Shown here in pieces: positions 26,050 to 37,106 of a DNA stretch of 49,211 nucleotides (position 1 is its first letter; every line of letters starts with the position of its first letter). The DNA is from Acidobacteriota bacterium. GTDB taxonomy: Bacteria; Acidobacteriota; Terriglobia; Bryobacterales; Bryobacteraceae. Where the stretch lies: the NCBI GenBank assembly GCA_016870915.1, contig VFZY01000015.1, positions 1-49,211 of the forward strand. Reading direction: 5' to 3'. The position numbers and the translations under genes were made by a program. The notes under the pieces are model-generated. The model did no database searches, was not told the DNA's origin, and saw only the letters and a list, made by a program, of their open reading frames with translations.

Positions 26050-26065
26050 CGTTTCCATCGAAACG
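26050..26065 (+). terminator. Possible weak terminator hairpin after the permease pair
   Basis: CGTTTC-CATC-GAAACG forms a 6-bp stem with a tetraloop 12 bases after the ADOP stop, followed by TCCGTTTCT. The T-rich tail is poor, and the hairpin also sits 26 bases before the next ATG, so it could equally be a leader structure of the PhoX-like gene. Confidence 0.3.
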
Positions 26066-26091
26066 TCCGTTTCTAAGGAGTAGAGTCACAC

Positions 26092-27576
26092 ATGCCTAAA
26101 GGAACATTCAGCCGCCGAGGTTTTTTCCGTGGCGCGGCTTCATCGGCCGCGGCGGGGCTTTTCGCCCCGCTCGCGCAGGCGCAACAGCGTGGACCGGCGA
26201 TGCTTGGTCCCGGCTATGGCCCGCTGGCTCCGGCCGGTGATGAACTGTCGCTGCCGCCCGGCTTCCGGTATTCCATCGTCAGCTTTGAAGACGACGCGAT
26301 GGCCGACAACTTCCCGGTGCCCAAGGCGATGGACGGGATGGGCGCATTCAGCTTGCCCAATGGCAACATCCTGCTCATCCGGAATCACGAAGACGCCGAA
26401 GCCGGCAACCGGTTCCGCACCCGCCCTGCCGCCAGCACCTCCACGTCCGACGGAATTCTGGTTCCATATCTCAACACGCACTACGGCCCCCGGTCCGCCG
26501 CCTACGACCAGTACTGCGGCGGAGGCACCACATCGATTGAAGTGGACCCGCGGACGCGCCGCAAGGTGCGTGAGTATTGGAGTCTGGTTGGCACGCTCCG
26601 CAACTGCGCCGGCGGCATCACACCGTGGGGCAGTTGGCTTACCTGCGAGGAGACGCTCGAGGGCCCCACAGCCACGGGCTATGACAAGGACCACGGCTAC
26701 GTTTTCGAAGTGCCCATCACGGCGGGGCCGGGCTCCCCGGCGCCGGCTGTTCCCATTCCCGCCATGGGCCGGTTCGCGCATGAGGCCGTGGCGGTGGATC
26801 CCGATACCGGCTACATCTACGAGACCGAGGACCAGGGCGACGTCTCCGGGTTCTACCGGTTCATACCGCGGGTGAAACCCACCAAGCCGGGCGATCTGGC
26901 GGCCAACGGCGGACGCCTGGAGATGCTGCGGATACGCGGCGTGGACGGCTATGAGACGGCGATCAATCAGCGGGTGGGAGCGGTGCTCAATGCGTCGTGG
27001 GTGGAGGTGCCTGAACCCGACCCGAGACCAGTCTCGGTGGCGGTTGGCGGAGTTACCCGGGCGCGAACTTTCGATCAGGGCTTGCGTGCCGGGGGCGCCA
27101 TCTTCCGGCGCGGCGAAGGCATCTGGTACTGGGAGAACAAGATGTACTTCACGGCCACCAGCGCGGGCGATGCCGGGCTCGGTCAGATCTGGGCCTATGA
27201 CACCAAGGCGGAAACGTTGACCCTGGTCTTCGAGACACCGAATCACCATGTGCTCGATTTTCCCGACAACATCGCCGTGAGCCCGCGCGGCGGGCTGATT
27301 GTCTGTGAAGACGGCGCGGCGGGCCAGCACCTTCGAGGCGTGACGCCTGACGGACAGATCTTCAACTTCGCGAGGAACATCTTCAGCAGCACCGAGATGG
27401 CCGGAGCCTGCTTCAGCCCCGACGGACAGACGCTTTTCGTGAACATCTACGGCCGCTCCACCGTTCGCACCACCACCCCGTACCGCCGGGCCACGCTGCT
27501 TCCGGTTGGGTCGGAATTGCAGGAGAAGGCGCTGACGCTTGCCATCTGGGGGCCTTGGGGCACCGGACTTCTTTAG
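26092..27576 (+). CDS. PhoX-like (DUF839) protein with Tat signal
   Basis: A 494-residue periplasmic protein of the PhoX/DUF839 family; PhoX members are Ca2+/Fe-dependent alkaline phosphatases with a six-bladed propeller. The N-terminus has the twin-arginine motif SRRGFFRG and a hydrophobic region ending AQAQ. Family strings include LPPGFRYSIVSF, NHEDAEAGNR, NCAGGITPWGSWLTCEET, RFAHEAVAVDP, YETEDQ, YWENKMYFTATSAGDAGLGQIW and PDNIAVSPRGGLIVCEDG. The metal-binding pattern (CEE, GRFAHE, YxTED) looks intact, so phosphatase activity is plausible but not certain for this subfamily. AAGGAG sits 12 bases before the ATG. Its export would use a Tat system such as the TatA at 15655. Confidence 0.88.
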   Translation: MPKGTFSRRGFFRGAASSAAAGLFAPLAQAQQRGPAMLGPGYGPLAPAGDELSLPPGFRYSIVSFEDDAMADNFPVPKAMDGMGAFSLPNGNILLIRNHEDAEAGNRFRTRPAASTSTSDGILVPYLNTHYGPRSAAYDQYCGGGTTSIEVDPRTRRKVREYWSLVGTLRNCAGGITPWGSWLTCEETLEGPTATGYDKDHGYVFEVPITAGPGSPAPAVPIPAMGRFAHEAVAVDPDTGYIYETEDQGDVSGFYRFIPRVKPTKPGDLAANGGRLEMLRIRGVDGYETAINQRVGAVLNASWVEVPEPDPRPVSVAVGGVTRARTFDQGLRAGGAIFRRGEGIWYWENKMYFTATSAGDAGLGQIWAYDTKAETLTLVFETPNHHVLDFPDNIAVSPRGGLIVCEDGAAGQHLRGVTPDGQIFNFARNIFSSTEMAGACFSPDGQTLFVNIYGRSTVRTTTPYRRATLLPVGSELQEKALTLAIWGPWGTGLL

Positions 27577-27738
27577 GATTCGCTGCGTTCGGGGCCTCGC
27601 CGGTATTGGGCCGGAGCGCCATCCAGGCTGAAGACAGCCACACCACCGGCCGGGGCTTCGTGCAGCCGGAGAGGATCAACCACGGCGCCACCGCCCACGC
27701 AAGACCACACGGCTTGACGCCGGCGCATGCCGGGTGCC

Positions 27739-30669
27739 TCAGAAATTCAGACGCAGCATGAACTGCAACTGCCGCGAAGTGCCGGTACCGGTAGCGCCGT
27801 CGTTCGCCGTCTGAAGGATTCGCCCAAAGGTCGGCGTTGAAAGGTTGGCCACCGGCTCGCCGAACTGCGCCCGGTTGAAGAGGTTGAACGCTTCCGAACG
27901 GAATTCCAGCGCCGCGCGCTCGGTGAGACGCAAACGCTTGGTCAGGCCCAGGTCCGCCTGCCACAATGCGGGTCCGCGAAAGCCGTTGCGGCCGGAGTTG
28001 CCATAGGCGCCGTTGGCCGGCATGCCAAACGCGGCGGGATTCAACCACAGCCCCGGAGACCGGTTGGCGGCATAGGCGCTGCCGCCCAGATAACTCGCCC
28101 TCTGCGCCTGGGTCTGGCCGGAAGGCACGGCTGTGGTTGCCCGGTTTACCACCACGCTGAACGCCCGGCCTGTGCGCGCCGTGAACAGGCCGCTGGCGTT
28201 CCAGCCGCCAAACCAGCGGCCGACCCCTGGCATCCGCGCCCCCGGCAATTGATACACCCAATTCGCGGTCAACGTCTGCCGGATGTCGTAGTCGGCCGGG
28301 CCGCGATCACAGGCACGGCATTGGACGTTCTGAATCTGGCCGCCCTCACCCGAGCCCGCGTTGTCGGAGATCGTATTCCCCCATAGATATTGCGCCTGGA
28401 AGAGCCAGCCCTTCGCAAAGGACCGCTGCAACGACGCCTGCAATCCATTGAAATTCGTGATGCCGTCAAACCGCTTTTCATCAATCTGGCCGAATGCCGC
28501 CAGCGGCCGCCTGCGGGTGACCGCATCCAGAACGTTCACGTAGGTGCGTGTCAACTGGTTGCGCCCCACATTGCCAACGTAGGCAGCCTGGGCCACGAAG
28601 CCGCCGGGCAATTCCCGTTGAAGAGAAAGGGTCCACTGGTGCGATTCGGGCTCCTTGCGATCCCGCTGCACGCTGCGCGGTGTCTGCCCGCGCGAAACCA
28701 GCACGCCCAGCCACTGGGTGGCCGGAAAGCTCAATCCGGGCGCCTCGGCCGCGGTGATCGAGAAACTCTCCGGCAGGCTGTCGATCGCCGCCGTCACATC
28801 GTCGTTCTGTCCCGGCCCATAGTAACGGCCATAGCCGGCCCGCAGGACCGTCTTGCCGCCCAAGGCGCGCGGCGACCAGGCGAACGAGACCCGGGGCGCG
28901 ATGTTATCCCGGTCCGGGAAGAACCATGGCGCCCCCGCCGGGCAGAAGCCCTGGCATCGCACCAGATCGAACACCCGGCCGCGGCCGAAGTTGTCTTTGG
29001 AAACCGTGTACTGCTCATACCGCACACCCACATTGATTGTGAGCTCAGGGCTCATGCGAAACTCGTCCTGGAAGTAGACCGAATGGAAGGTGCGGCGCAC
29101 GCCCACCGTGCCCAGTGCGCCCGCCTGATTGATGCGGTCCATCTGGTTCCGCAGGAAGAGATCCTGCGAGGCGAACGTGTACGTTGTGGCCGGGCCGTTG
29201 CCTACGTTCATGTGAATCCGCCGGATCTCGCCACCCACCTTGAGCGTATGGGCGCCGCGTGACCACATCAGATTGTCCACCACCGAGTATGTGCTCGGCT
29301 TCTCGACGATGTAGGTGTTTGCCTGGCTGGAGGAGAATCCCTGGATGCTGAATCCGGCCGGCAGAAGCCCCGTATCGTACCGTGTGAGGGAGGAGCGATT
29401 GAAGCCCAGCTTGGTTTCATTCACCACCCGCGGGCTCCACAACTGCTGCCACTGCAGTGTGGCGTTCGAGGGCCGGATGTAGGAGTCCCGGGTCTCAAGC
29501 AGGCCGTTGCGGATCTGGCTGATCAGCCCATCGGAGATCGCCGCCCGGTAGAAGAGGCTGTGCTTTTCATTCAACCGGTGATCGACGCGGAGCATGCCGC
29601 TGTATTCGTTACGGCGTTCGGGCGTGGTTGCCAACAGACGGTCCACGTTGGCGTTCGGCCCGGGTGCGTTTCCGGCGGGATAGGCGTCGATCACGCTGCG
29701 CAACGCCGCGGGCGTTCGCTGCCGGAAGGCCGCGCTCGGCACCAGCCCGTCGGCCCGTGTGATGCTCAGCCGCTGGAGCAGCTCTTCGTAGTTGCCGAAG
29801 AAAAACAGCCGGTTGCGCTGAATGGGGCCGCCCAGACTGCCGCCGAACTGATTCAACCGGAACGGAGGAAGTGTGGGGCCATCGAAGGGACGCCGCGTGT
29901 CCAGCGCGCTGTTGCGGAAAAACTCGAACGCCGACCCGTGATAGCCGTTCGTTCCCGCCTTCGACACCAGATTGATCTGCGCTCCGCCGCCCACGCCTCC
30001 CTCGGCCGTGAACGGCAGCGAGTTCACGCGAAACTCGGCGATCGAGTCCGTCGAAATCACCAGGCGCATGTTGCCCTCCTGCCGGGGGTCCTTGATGCCC
30101 GTCGAATCCACGCCGTCGAAGGTCCAGTTGCTGTCATCGCGCGGCCGCCCGAAGAAGCGGATGGAATTCTGATTCCCTTCCCCAACGTTCACCGCGCCCG
30201 GCGCCAGCATCATCAACGACGCCCAGTGGCGGCCGTTGAGCGGGATGTTCCGCATCTGCTGTTCTCCGATGGCTGTCCCGATCTCGGCGTTCGTCTGTTC
30301 CAGGGGTGTGACCCCGGCCGTCACTTCCACGGCGGTTGCCACCGCGCCCACTGCCAGTTCGATGTCGAGTGTCCGGGTTTGGCCCACCGTCAGCACAACT
30401 CCCGCCGTGCGAGCCGGTTGAAAACCGTCCGCCGTGAAAGATACCGTGTAGGATCCCACCGTGAGCCCGCCAAGGCGGTACTCGCCAGCCGTTCCGGTCT
30501 TCGATTCGCGCCGCTGGCCGGTGCCCAAGGCCTCCGCCACCACGGCTGCACCCGAGATCGCCGCTCCGCTGGCATCGGTCACCGAGCCGGTGAGGGTGGC
30601 CCGGTCCACCTGGGCCGGTAATACGGATGCAAGCGCACAGAAGGCGAGGGGGCGCCAGAAGGGACTCAT
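27739..30669 (-). CDS. Oar-like TonB-dependent receptor with carboxypeptidase-regulatory domain
   Basis: A 976-residue outer-membrane protein of the large Oar-like class abundant in Acidobacteria. From ATG 30669 there is a signal peptide (PFWRPLAFCALASVLPAQ), a carboxypeptidase-regulatory-like domain (about 22-110; LTGSVTDASGAAISGAAV), a plug with IPLNGRHWASLMMLAPG, then a long beta-barrel whose last residues are QFMLRLNF with the terminal Phe needed for barrel assembly. Upstream in-frame codons extend to 30786 but the signal peptide fixes the start. No clear ribosome site is seen. The substrate is unknown; such proteins may import oligosaccharides or peptides. The 162 bases between its stop and the PhoX stop hold no recognisable gene. 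Confidence 0.9.
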   Translation of the reverse strand: MSPFWRPLAFCALASVLPAQVDRATLTGSVTDASGAAISGAAVVAEALGTGQRRESKTGTAGEYRLGGLTVGSYTVSFTADGFQPARTAGVVLTVGQTRTLDIELAVGAVATAVEVTAGVTPLEQTNAEIGTAIGEQQMRNIPLNGRHWASLMMLAPGAVNVGEGNQNSIRFFGRPRDDSNWTFDGVDSTGIKDPRQEGNMRLVISTDSIAEFRVNSLPFTAEGGVGGGAQINLVSKAGTNGYHGSAFEFFRNSALDTRRPFDGPTLPPFRLNQFGGSLGGPIQRNRLFFFGNYEELLQRLSITRADGLVPSAAFRQRTPAALRSVIDAYPAGNAPGPNANVDRLLATTPERRNEYSGMLRVDHRLNEKHSLFYRAAISDGLISQIRNGLLETRDSYIRPSNATLQWQQLWSPRVVNETKLGFNRSSLTRYDTGLLPAGFSIQGFSSSQANTYIVEKPSTYSVVDNLMWSRGAHTLKVGGEIRRIHMNVGNGPATTYTFASQDLFLRNQMDRINQAGALGTVGVRRTFHSVYFQDEFRMSPELTINVGVRYEQYTVSKDNFGRGRVFDLVRCQGFCPAGAPWFFPDRDNIAPRVSFAWSPRALGGKTVLRAGYGRYYGPGQNDDVTAAIDSLPESFSITAAEAPGLSFPATQWLGVLVSRGQTPRSVQRDRKEPESHQWTLSLQRELPGGFVAQAAYVGNVGRNQLTRTYVNVLDAVTRRRPLAAFGQIDEKRFDGITNFNGLQASLQRSFAKGWLFQAQYLWGNTISDNAGSGEGGQIQNVQCRACDRGPADYDIRQTLTANWVYQLPGARMPGVGRWFGGWNASGLFTARTGRAFSVVVNRATTAVPSGQTQAQRASYLGGSAYAANRSPGLWLNPAAFGMPANGAYGNSGRNGFRGPALWQADLGLTKRLRLTERAALEFRSEAFNLFNRAQFGEPVANLSTPTFGRILQTANDGATGTGTSRQLQFMLRLNF

Positions 30670-30736
30670 GGCTTGAAGATAGCCTTCGAATGTCACAAAT
30701 CCGCTACAGTTCCGTGACGAAGACGTTGGGTAGGCA

Positions 30737-30779
30737 AAAAACACGAATCCCCGGCGAGGAAGTTCCGCGCCGGGGATTG
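30737..30779 (-). terminator. Intrinsic terminator after rho
   Basis: In minus sense AATCCCCGGCG (30779-30769) pairs with CGCCGGGGATT (30757-30747), an 11-bp stem with an 11-base loop, followed by CGTG and six T residues (30742-30737). It lies 26 bases beyond the rho stop, so the gene for the Rho factor is itself ended by a Rho-independent signal. It also precedes the next receptor gene start by about 70 bases. Confidence 0.85.
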
Positions 30780-30804
30780 ATGTCAACGTTCCTGAATCGA
30801 TCGA

Positions 30805-32562
30805 TCAGCCCGACATCGACGAAAGGAACTCGCCGTTCGACCGCGTCCGCGCCAGTTTGTCCAGCAGCAATTCGATCGACTCCACCGGCGACAGCGGGCT
30901 CAGCACCTTGCGCAGCACCCAGACCCGGTTCAGTTCCTCGCGAGGCAGCAGCAGTTCGTCCTTGCGCGTCCCGCTCTTGTTGATATCGATCGCCGGGAAC
31001 ACGCGCTTGTCCACCATCTTGCGGTCCAGGTGGATCTCCATGTTGCCCGTGCCCTTGAACTCTTCAAAGATCACGTCGTCCATGCGGCTGCCGGTATCCA
31101 CCAGGGCTGTCGCCACAATCGTCAGCGACCCGCCTTCCTCAATGTTGCGCGCCGCGCCGAAGAACCGCTTTGGCCGCTGCAGCGCGTTCGAATCGACGCC
31201 GCCCGAAAGCACCTTGCCCGATGGCGGCACCACGGTGTTGTAGGCGCGGCCCAGCCGCGTGATGGAGTCGAGCAGGATGACCACATCGCGCTTGTGCTCC
31301 ACCAGGCGCTTGGCCTTCTCGATCACCATCTCAGCCACCTGCACGTGGCGCGAGGCCGGCTCATCGAACGTCGAACTGATCACTTCACCGCGCACCGAAC
31401 GCTGCATGTCGGTGACCTCTTCCGGCCGCTCGTCGATCAGCAGCACGATCAACGCCACTTCCGGATGGTTCGTGGTGATGGAATTCGCGATGCTCTGCAA
31501 CAGCATCGTCTTGCCGGTACGCGGCGGCGCCACAATCAGACCGCGCTGGCCCTTGCCGATGGGCGTCAGCATGTCCATGATCCGGCCCGAATAGTTGTCG
31601 CGCGCCGTCTCCATCTTCAGCCGTTCCTGCGGATAGAGCGGCGTCAGATTGTCGAAGAAGATCTTGTTCCGGGACTCCTCCGGCGGCTCGAAGTTGATCG
31701 CGTCCACCTTGATGAGGGCAAAGTACCGCTCACCCTCCTTGGGCGGGCGGATCTGGCCCGATACGGTGTCGCCCGTGCGCAGGTCAAACCGGCGGATCTG
31801 CGAAGGCGACACGTAGACGTCATCGGGACCCGGCAGGTAGTTGTATTCCGGCGCGCGCAGGAAGCCGAAACCATCCGGCAGACACTCGAGCACGCCTTCC
31901 GAAAAGATCAGCCCGCTCTTTTCCGCCTGCGATTGCAGGATCTTGAAGATCAACTCCTGCTTTCTGAGCCCGGCCGTGCCCATCACACCAAGGTCCTTGG
32001 CGATCTGGTTCAGCTTCTGGATGCTCATGTCCTTGAGCTCCACCAGGTCCAGGCGTTCGCCGCGCGCCTGCTGAAGCTGGCGGTGCGGTTGCGGTTTGAA
32101 CTTCTGCTCCTGCGGCTCGGCGGCCGGCTTGGTGTCCTGAGCGGCCTGCGCCGGGCGCGGGTCAGCAGCGGGAGTCTTGGCGGCCTCCACCTGCGGCTTC
32201 GCTTCCGCAGCCGGACTGGCGGTCTCGCCGTTGGCCGGAGTCTCGGCGGACGGGGTCGCGGGAGGAGGTGTCGCGGCCGCCGGCGGGGGAATCGTCGGCG
32301 GCGCCACGGGCTTGGTCTCGTTCGGGCGCGGCTGCGGTTTCGGCTGCGCCTTGGGCTTGGGCTCCTTCACCGCGGCCGGTTTGGGCTCGGCGGCAGGCGC
32401 TGCTTCCTTCACTTCCGCGGCCGGCGGAGCCGCGGCCTTCGCCGGTTCGGACTCCTTCGCCGGCGTGGCGGCATCGGGACCGGCAGCAGCCGCGTCCCCA
32501 GCCGCGCCACCGTTGGCGCCAACCGTCACGTTTGTTTCGTTGTTTTCCAAATCGCTTGCCAA
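30805..32562 (-). CDS. rho: Transcription termination factor Rho with long disordered N-terminal extension
   Basis: Rho is a hexameric RNA-dependent ATPase that ends transcription. The 585-residue protein has the standard core: Rho N-domain (about 172-210, [21 protein letters not shown]), RNA-binding cold-shock-like domain ([15 protein letters not shown]), Walker [23 protein letters not shown], and the R-loop region [11 protein letters not shown]. Residues 1-170 are an added Ala/Pro/Lys/Glu-rich, clearly disordered extension; most Rho proteins are about 420 residues. The start is TTG 32562, with GGGGAG 10 bases upstream, overlapping engB by 37 bases; a GTG at 32529 that overlaps the engB stop by 4 bases is an alternative. 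Last gene of the clpX-lon-engB-rho set, closed by a hairpin terminator. Confidence 0.96.
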   Translation of the reverse strand: MASDLENNETNVTVGANGGAAGDAAAAGPDAATPAKESEPAKAAAPPAAEVKEAAPAAEPKPAAVKEPKPKAQPKPQPRPNETKPVAPPTIPPPAAATPPPATPSAETPANGETASPAAEAKPQVEAAKTPAADPRPAQAAQDTKPAAEPQEQKFKPQPHRQLQQARGERLDLVELKDMSIQKLNQIAKDLGVMGTAGLRKQELIFKILQSQAEKSGLIFSEGVLECLPDGFGFLRAPEYNYLPGPDDVYVSPSQIRRFDLRTGDTVSGQIRPPKEGERYFALIKVDAINFEPPEESRNKIFFDNLTPLYPQERLKMETARDNYSGRIMDMLTPIGKGQRGLIVAPPRTGKTMLLQSIANSITTNHPEVALIVLLIDERPEEVTDMQRSVRGEVISSTFDEPASRHVQVAEMVIEKAKRLVEHKRDVVILLDSITRLGRAYNTVVPPSGKVLSGGVDSNALQRPKRFFGAARNIEEGGSLTIVATALVDTGSRMDDVIFEEFKGTGNMEIHLDRKMVDKRVFPAIDINKSGTRKDELLLPREELNRVWVLRKVLSPLSPVESIELLLDKLARTRSNGEFLSSMSG

Positions 32563-33104
32563 GTTTCCCTCACTCCCCGGCCCTTCAAGGCCGAGAACGG
32601 TATGGGCGACCCCTCGGGGATCTCCCGTGCCACCGCCTGCATTCCCAGACGCTCTTCGTTCCGGTTCAGCTTGTCGATCTTGGTCACCACCACCTGAATC
32701 GGGATTCGATGATGTGTGAGCCAGTCGCGCAATTCCCGGTCCTTCTCCATCCAGCCGCGGCGCGCGTCCAGCAGCAGGATGGCCAGCCGCAATGTCGGCC
32801 GGTGGGCCAGATACGACTCGATCAGCCGCTTCCAGCCATCCAGGTGTTCGCGCGGCACGCGCGCGTAGCCGTATCCCGGCAGATCCACCAAATGCAGCCT
32901 TCCGTCCACCCGGTAAAAATTGATGGTTTGTGTACGGCCGGGTGTGGAACTGGTGAACGCCATCCGGTGTTGCCCGGTCAGCGCATTAATCAGGCTGGAC
33001 TTGCCGACGTTGCTCCGCCCCAGGAACGCGACCTCCGGTAAGGATTCGGCCGGAAACGACGCCGGCTGATTCGCGCTCGCGAGGAACTCCGTCTTCATCT
33101 GCAT
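32526..33104 (-). CDS. engB: Ribosome-biogenesis GTP-binding protein EngB/YsxC
   Basis: EngB is an essential GTPase that assists late assembly of the 50S ribosomal subunit. The 192-residue product, of normal length, has all G motifs: G1 GRSNVGKSS (29-37), G2 Thr in STPGRTQT, G3 DLPGYGYA, G4 TKID, and G5 SALKGRG. The start is ATG 33104 or the Met two codons later; neither has a strong ribosome site. It lies 39 bases after the lon stop and overlaps rho by 37 bases, so it is co-transcribed. Next to lon and rho it sits in a growth-related housekeeping block. Confidence 0.95.
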   Translation of the reverse strand: MQMKTEFLASANQPASFPAESLPEVAFLGRSNVGKSSLINALTGQHRMAFTSSTPGRTQTINFYRVDGRLHLVDLPGYGYARVPREHLDGWKRLIESYLAHRPTLRLAILLLDARRGWMEKDRELRDWLTHHRIPIQVVVTKIDKLNRNEERLGMQAVAREIPEGSPIPFSALKGRGVRETWQAIWKTTKQT

Positions 33105-33143
33105 GATATCAACAAATGAACCGGAGCGCGGTGGACCGTTCGA

Positions 33144-35591
33144 TCAGTGCACATCCTCAGCCGGACGGGTGCCCAACTCGATCGGCTGCGGCGGAATCGC
33201 CAGCGAAGCCGGGTCGCGCTCAAAGGCGATCTTCAGCACCTCATCCACGCTCTCGACAAAGTGCAGCCGCATGTCCTTCCGGATGTTCTCCGGAATGTCC
33301 GGCAGGTCCTTCTCGTTGTCGCGCGGAAGAATCGCCTCGAAGATACCCTGGCGGTGCGCCGCCAGCAGCTTCTCCTTCAAGCCGCCGATCGCCAGCACCT
33401 TGCCGCGCAGCGTGATCTCGCCAGTCATGGCCACATCGCACCGCACCGGAATCTTCGAGAGGGCGCTCGAAATCGCCGTGGCCAGCGTGATGCCCGCCGA
33501 CGGCCCGTCCTTCGGAATGGCCCCCTCCGGCACGTGCACGTGGATGTCGACGTCCCGGTAGAAGTCCCGCGGCAGCCCCAGCACATGGGCCCGCGACCGC
33601 ACGTAGCTCATCGCCGCCTGCGCCGATTCCTGCATCACGTCACCCAGCTTGCCGGTCAGCGTCAGCTTGCCGCGTCCTTCCATGAGCGTGGCTTCGGTGG
33701 TGAGGATCTGGCCACCCACCTCGGTCCAGGCCAAGCCCACCGCCGCGCCCACTTCGTTCTTCTTGTCCGCCTTTGAATCGCGGAACTTCTGCGGGCCCAG
33801 CAGCTCAGTCACCTTGGCCGCCGTCACCACCGTCTTCTGCGCCGCGGCCTTGGCGGCCTTCCTGGGTCTCTTCGTCTCTTCCGTCTTGCCGCCGTCGTCT
33901 TCGGCGCGCACCACCGCGCGGGTGACCTTACGGCACACGTTGCCCACCTCGCGCTCCAGGTTGCGGACTCCGGCTTCCCGCGTATAGCTCTGAACCAGCT
34001 CCAGCAGACCCTCATCGGCAAACTCGATCTGCTCCCCGGAGAGCCCCGTCTGCTCCATCTGCTTCTTTACCAGGAACCGTTTGGCGATCTCCATCTTCTC
34101 CAGTTCCGTATAGCCGGAAAGACGAATCACTTCCATGCGATCCTGCAGCGGAGCCGGGATGGTATGCATCACGTTCGCCGTGGCGATGAAGAACACCTCG
34201 CTCAGGTCGTATTCCACGTCCAGATAGTGATCCTGGAACATGTTGTTCTGCTCAGGGTCCAGCACCTCAAGCAGGGCGGCCGACGGATCGCCGCGGAAGT
34301 CCGTCGACATCTTGTCAATCTCATCCAGCATGAAGACGGGGTTGCGCGTCCCCGCCTTCTTCATCATCTGGATCACCTGGCCCGGCAGCGCCCCGATGTA
34401 GGTGCGCCGGTGGCCGCGAACCTCCGCCTCATCGCGAACGCCGCCCAGCGACAGCCGCACGAACTTGCGTCCGGTCGACTTCGCGATCGACTTGCCCAGC
34501 GAGGTTTTGCCCACGCCGGGCGGCCCGACAAAGCATAGAATGGAGCCCTTGGGGTTCTTCACCCGCCGCCGCACCGCCAGGAACTCAAGGATGCGCTCCT
34601 TGATTTTCTCCAACCCGTAGTGGTCCGCTTCAAGCACCTCTTCGGCGTACTTAAGATCCCGGATCTCCTTCGACTTTTCCTTCCACGGCACCGCCAGCAG
34701 CCAGTCAAGATAGTTGCGCGACACGGTGGATTCGGCCGACATGGGCGGCATCTGTTCCAGCCGGCGCAGTTCGGCCATCGCCTTTTCCTGCGCCTCCGCT
34801 GTCATGCCGGCGTCTTCGATCTTCTTCTTCAGCTCGTCGTATTCGCTCTTCTCGCCGCGGCCCAGCTCTTTCTGGATCGCCTTGATCTTCTCGTTGAGGT
34901 AGTACTCTTTCTGCGCCCGCTCCATCTGGCGCTTCACGCGGCCCTGGATGGTGCGGTCCACGTTCAGCTTCTCGATTTCGATGTCGAGCATCTCCGCGAT
35001 CCGGTTCAGCCGGTCCACCGGATCGAAGATCTCAAGCAACTCCTGTTTCTCTTCAATGGTGAGCTGCAGATTCGCGCCCACCTGATCGGCCAGCTTCCCG
35101 GGGTCATCCACGCGGATGGCGGCCACCATCGTTTCGTAGTTGAGATTCTGGCTCAGCTTCGCGTACTGCTCAAACAGGCCTGTCACCCGGCCGGTCAACG
35201 CATCCAACTGCGGACCCGCTTCCACCCGGAACTGCGCCGTCTTCACCAGCGCCCGGAAGAAACCCTCTTCCTCGCTGATGGAAACCACCTTGGCCCGCTC
35301 CACACCCTCAACCAGCACCTTGATGTTCCCATCGGGCTGCTTCAGGCTCTGCACAATGTTGGCGATCGTCCCCACGCCGTACACTTCATCCGGACGGGGC
35401 TCATCCACCGACGCGTCGTGCTGGGTCGCCAGAAAGATCTTCTTCTCCCCCAGCAGCGCGTCTTCCAGTGCGCGCACGCTCGAATCGCGGCCCACAATGA
35501 ACGGAGTCATCATGTGCGGGAAAATGACCACGTCCCGGATCGGCATCATCGGGATCCGCTTGGTTTCCGATCGTTCTTTGGATGTCAGCAT
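33144..35591 (-). CDS. lon: ATP-dependent protease Lon
   Basis: Lon is a cytoplasmic hexameric AAA+ serine protease that degrades misfolded and regulatory proteins. The 815-residue chain has the LON substrate-binding domain (about 10-205), a coiled-coil region (about 206-330), AAA+ module with Walker [10 protein letters not shown] and Walker B MLDEIDKM, and the C-terminal protease with the Ser-Lys dyad: Ser in PKDGPSAG near residue 697 and Lys in [12 protein letters not shown] near 740. A Lys/Ala/Arg-rich insert ([20 protein letters not shown]) separates the AAA+ lid from the protease domain, slightly longer than in E. coli Lon (784 aa). It follows clpX by 57 bases. Confidence 0.97.
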   Translation of the reverse strand: MLTSKERSETKRIPMMPIRDVVIFPHMMTPFIVGRDSSVRALEDALLGEKKIFLATQHDASVDEPRPDEVYGVGTIANIVQSLKQPDGNIKVLVEGVERAKVVSISEEEGFFRALVKTAQFRVEAGPQLDALTGRVTGLFEQYAKLSQNLNYETMVAAIRVDDPGKLADQVGANLQLTIEEKQELLEIFDPVDRLNRIAEMLDIEIEKLNVDRTIQGRVKRQMERAQKEYYLNEKIKAIQKELGRGEKSEYDELKKKIEDAGMTAEAQEKAMAELRRLEQMPPMSAESTVSRNYLDWLLAVPWKEKSKEIRDLKYAEEVLEADHYGLEKIKERILEFLAVRRRVKNPKGSILCFVGPPGVGKTSLGKSIAKSTGRKFVRLSLGGVRDEAEVRGHRRTYIGALPGQVIQMMKKAGTRNPVFMLDEIDKMSTDFRGDPSAALLEVLDPEQNNMFQDHYLDVEYDLSEVFFIATANVMHTIPAPLQDRMEVIRLSGYTELEKMEIAKRFLVKKQMEQTGLSGEQIEFADEGLLELVQSYTREAGVRNLEREVGNVCRKVTRAVVRAEDDGGKTEETKRPRKAAKAAAQKTVVTAAKVTELLGPQKFRDSKADKKNEVGAAVGLAWTEVGGQILTTEATLMEGRGKLTLTGKLGDVMQESAQAAMSYVRSRAHVLGLPRDFYRDVDIHVHVPEGAIPKDGPSAGITLATAISSALSKIPVRCDVAMTGEITLRGKVLAIGGLKEKLLAAHRQGIFEAILPRDNEKDLPDIPENIRKDMRLHFVESVDEVLKIAFERDPASLAIPPQPIELGTRPAEDVH

Positions 35592-35648
35592 GGCAATGAT
35601 TGGATTGTTATGACCTGAGTACGGAAATCACGGCGTCGCTCCGCCGCC

Positions 35649-36944
35649 CTAGCCTGCTTTTTCCAGCAGCGCCAGACTGATCTTCTGGGAAAGAACCATT
35701 TCCCGGGTGACCTGAAACTCGCGTACTTTCTTGTACGTGGGCAGGTAATACATCAGATCGAGCATCAGATCCTCCAGGATCATCCGCAAACCGCGCGCCC
35801 CCACCTTGCGCTCCATGGCCAGCGTGGCCACCGCTTCCAGGGCGTCGTCGTTGAACTTCAGCCGGACGTTCTCAAACTCGAACATCTTCTGGTACTGGCG
35901 AACAATGGCGTTCTTCGGCTTGGTCAGGATCTGGATGAGCGCTTCCTTCGTCAGATCCTCCAGCACCGCCACCACCGGCAGACGGCCGATAAACTCCGGA
36001 ATGAACCCGCTCTTGATCAGGTCCACCGGCTGCACTTCCTTCAGCAGGTCGATGTCGCGGCGGTGCGAGTTGAGCGCCACCGTCTGGGCCGGCCGCCGCC
36101 CCGCTCCATCCTTCTCTTCCTCCGGATTCGTGAAGCCCATCGTCCGCCGCCCCACGCGCCGCGAGATGGTCTTCTCCAGGCCGATAAACGCCCCGCCGCA
36201 GATGAACAGGATGTTCGTCGTGTCCACCGCCGTGAACTCCTGGTGGGGATGCTTCCGTCCGCCCTGCGGCGGCACATTCGCCACCGTCCCTTCCAGAATC
36301 TTCAGCAGCGCCTGCTGCACACCCTCACCGGAAACGTCGCGGGTGATCGAGGGGTTCTCGTCCTTCCGGCAGATCTTGTCGATCTCATCGATATAGATGA
36401 TGCCCGTCTGGGCCCGCTGCACATCCCAATCGGCGTTCTGCAGAAGGCGCAGAATGATGTTCTCCACATCCTCGCCCACGTAGCCGGCTTCGGTGAGCGT
36501 GGTGGCATCCACAATGGCGAACGGCACGTCCAGAATCCGGGCCAGGGTCTGGGCCAGCAGCGTCTTGCCGGTGCCCGTCGGTCCGATCAGCAGAATGTTC
36601 GACTTGGCCAGTTCCACCGCATCGGACCCGCGCTGCTTGTTCATGAAGATCCGCTTGTAGTGGTTGTAGACCGCCACCGCCAGCTTCTTCTTCACCGCAT
36701 CCTGCCCGACGACGAACTGGTCCAGATACTCCTTCAACTCCAGCGGTTTCGGCAGCTTGTTGCCCTGCGTATAGGGCTGCTCATGACGGTCGTCTTCGAG
36801 AATCGAGTTGCACACCGCGATGCACTCATCGCAGATGTACGCCCGGGGGTAATCGCTGGGCGACGAAATCAGCTTGCCAACAACATCCTGGCTTTTGTGG
36901 CAGAACGAACAACGAAGCGTCTCGTCGGCACCGGTACGTTTCAC
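35649..36944 (-). CDS. clpX: ClpX, ATP-binding unfoldase of the ClpXP protease
   Basis: ClpX unfolds tagged proteins and feeds them to ClpP. The 431-residue protein has the N-terminal zinc-binding domain with C12, C15, C38 and C41, then the AAA+ domain with Walker A GPTGTGKT, the pore loop GYVGEDVE, Walker [10 protein letters not shown] and the ClpP-contacting IGF-type loop region ([12 protein letters not shown] is family-typical). The IGF position reads near RRTMGFT, so the contact looks kept. Start ATG 36944 follows GGAGAGTTCCC. It is the first gene of the clpX-lon-engB-rho set. clpP and tig, its frequent neighbours, are not on its upstream side here. Confidence 0.97.
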   Translation of the reverse strand: MKRTGADETLRCSFCHKSQDVVGKLISSPSDYPRAYICDECIAVCNSILEDDRHEQPYTQGNKLPKPLELKEYLDQFVVGQDAVKKKLAVAVYNHYKRIFMNKQRGSDAVELAKSNILLIGPTGTGKTLLAQTLARILDVPFAIVDATTLTEAGYVGEDVENIILRLLQNADWDVQRAQTGIIYIDEIDKICRKDENPSITRDVSGEGVQQALLKILEGTVANVPPQGGRKHPHQEFTAVDTTNILFICGGAFIGLEKTISRRVGRRTMGFTNPEEEKDGAGRRPAQTVALNSHRRDIDLLKEVQPVDLIKSGFIPEFIGRLPVVAVLEDLTKEALIQILTKPKNAIVRQYQKMFEFENVRLKFNDDALEAVATLAMERKVGARGLRMILEDLMLDLMYYLPTYKKVREFQVTREMVLSQKISLALLEKAG

Positions 36945-37106
36945 GCGGGAACTCTCCAGTCGTGTGGATCAGGAAAAACGAACCCCGGCATTCGACTAAC
37001 GGCCGGGGAAGAGGCCCCGGAAGCGGGGCTCCATGCGGATCGTTGCCGCGAAGGCACGGCTGGGAGCGGAATCTGAACGCTCATGAAATAGCACGAATCC
37101 AACTCC

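Noticed and set aside
31030-32697. A 555-codon plus-strand frame opposite rho and engB
   Set aside because: Arg/Leu/Gly-rich low-complexity translation, no recognisable motif, fully opposite two well-supported genes.
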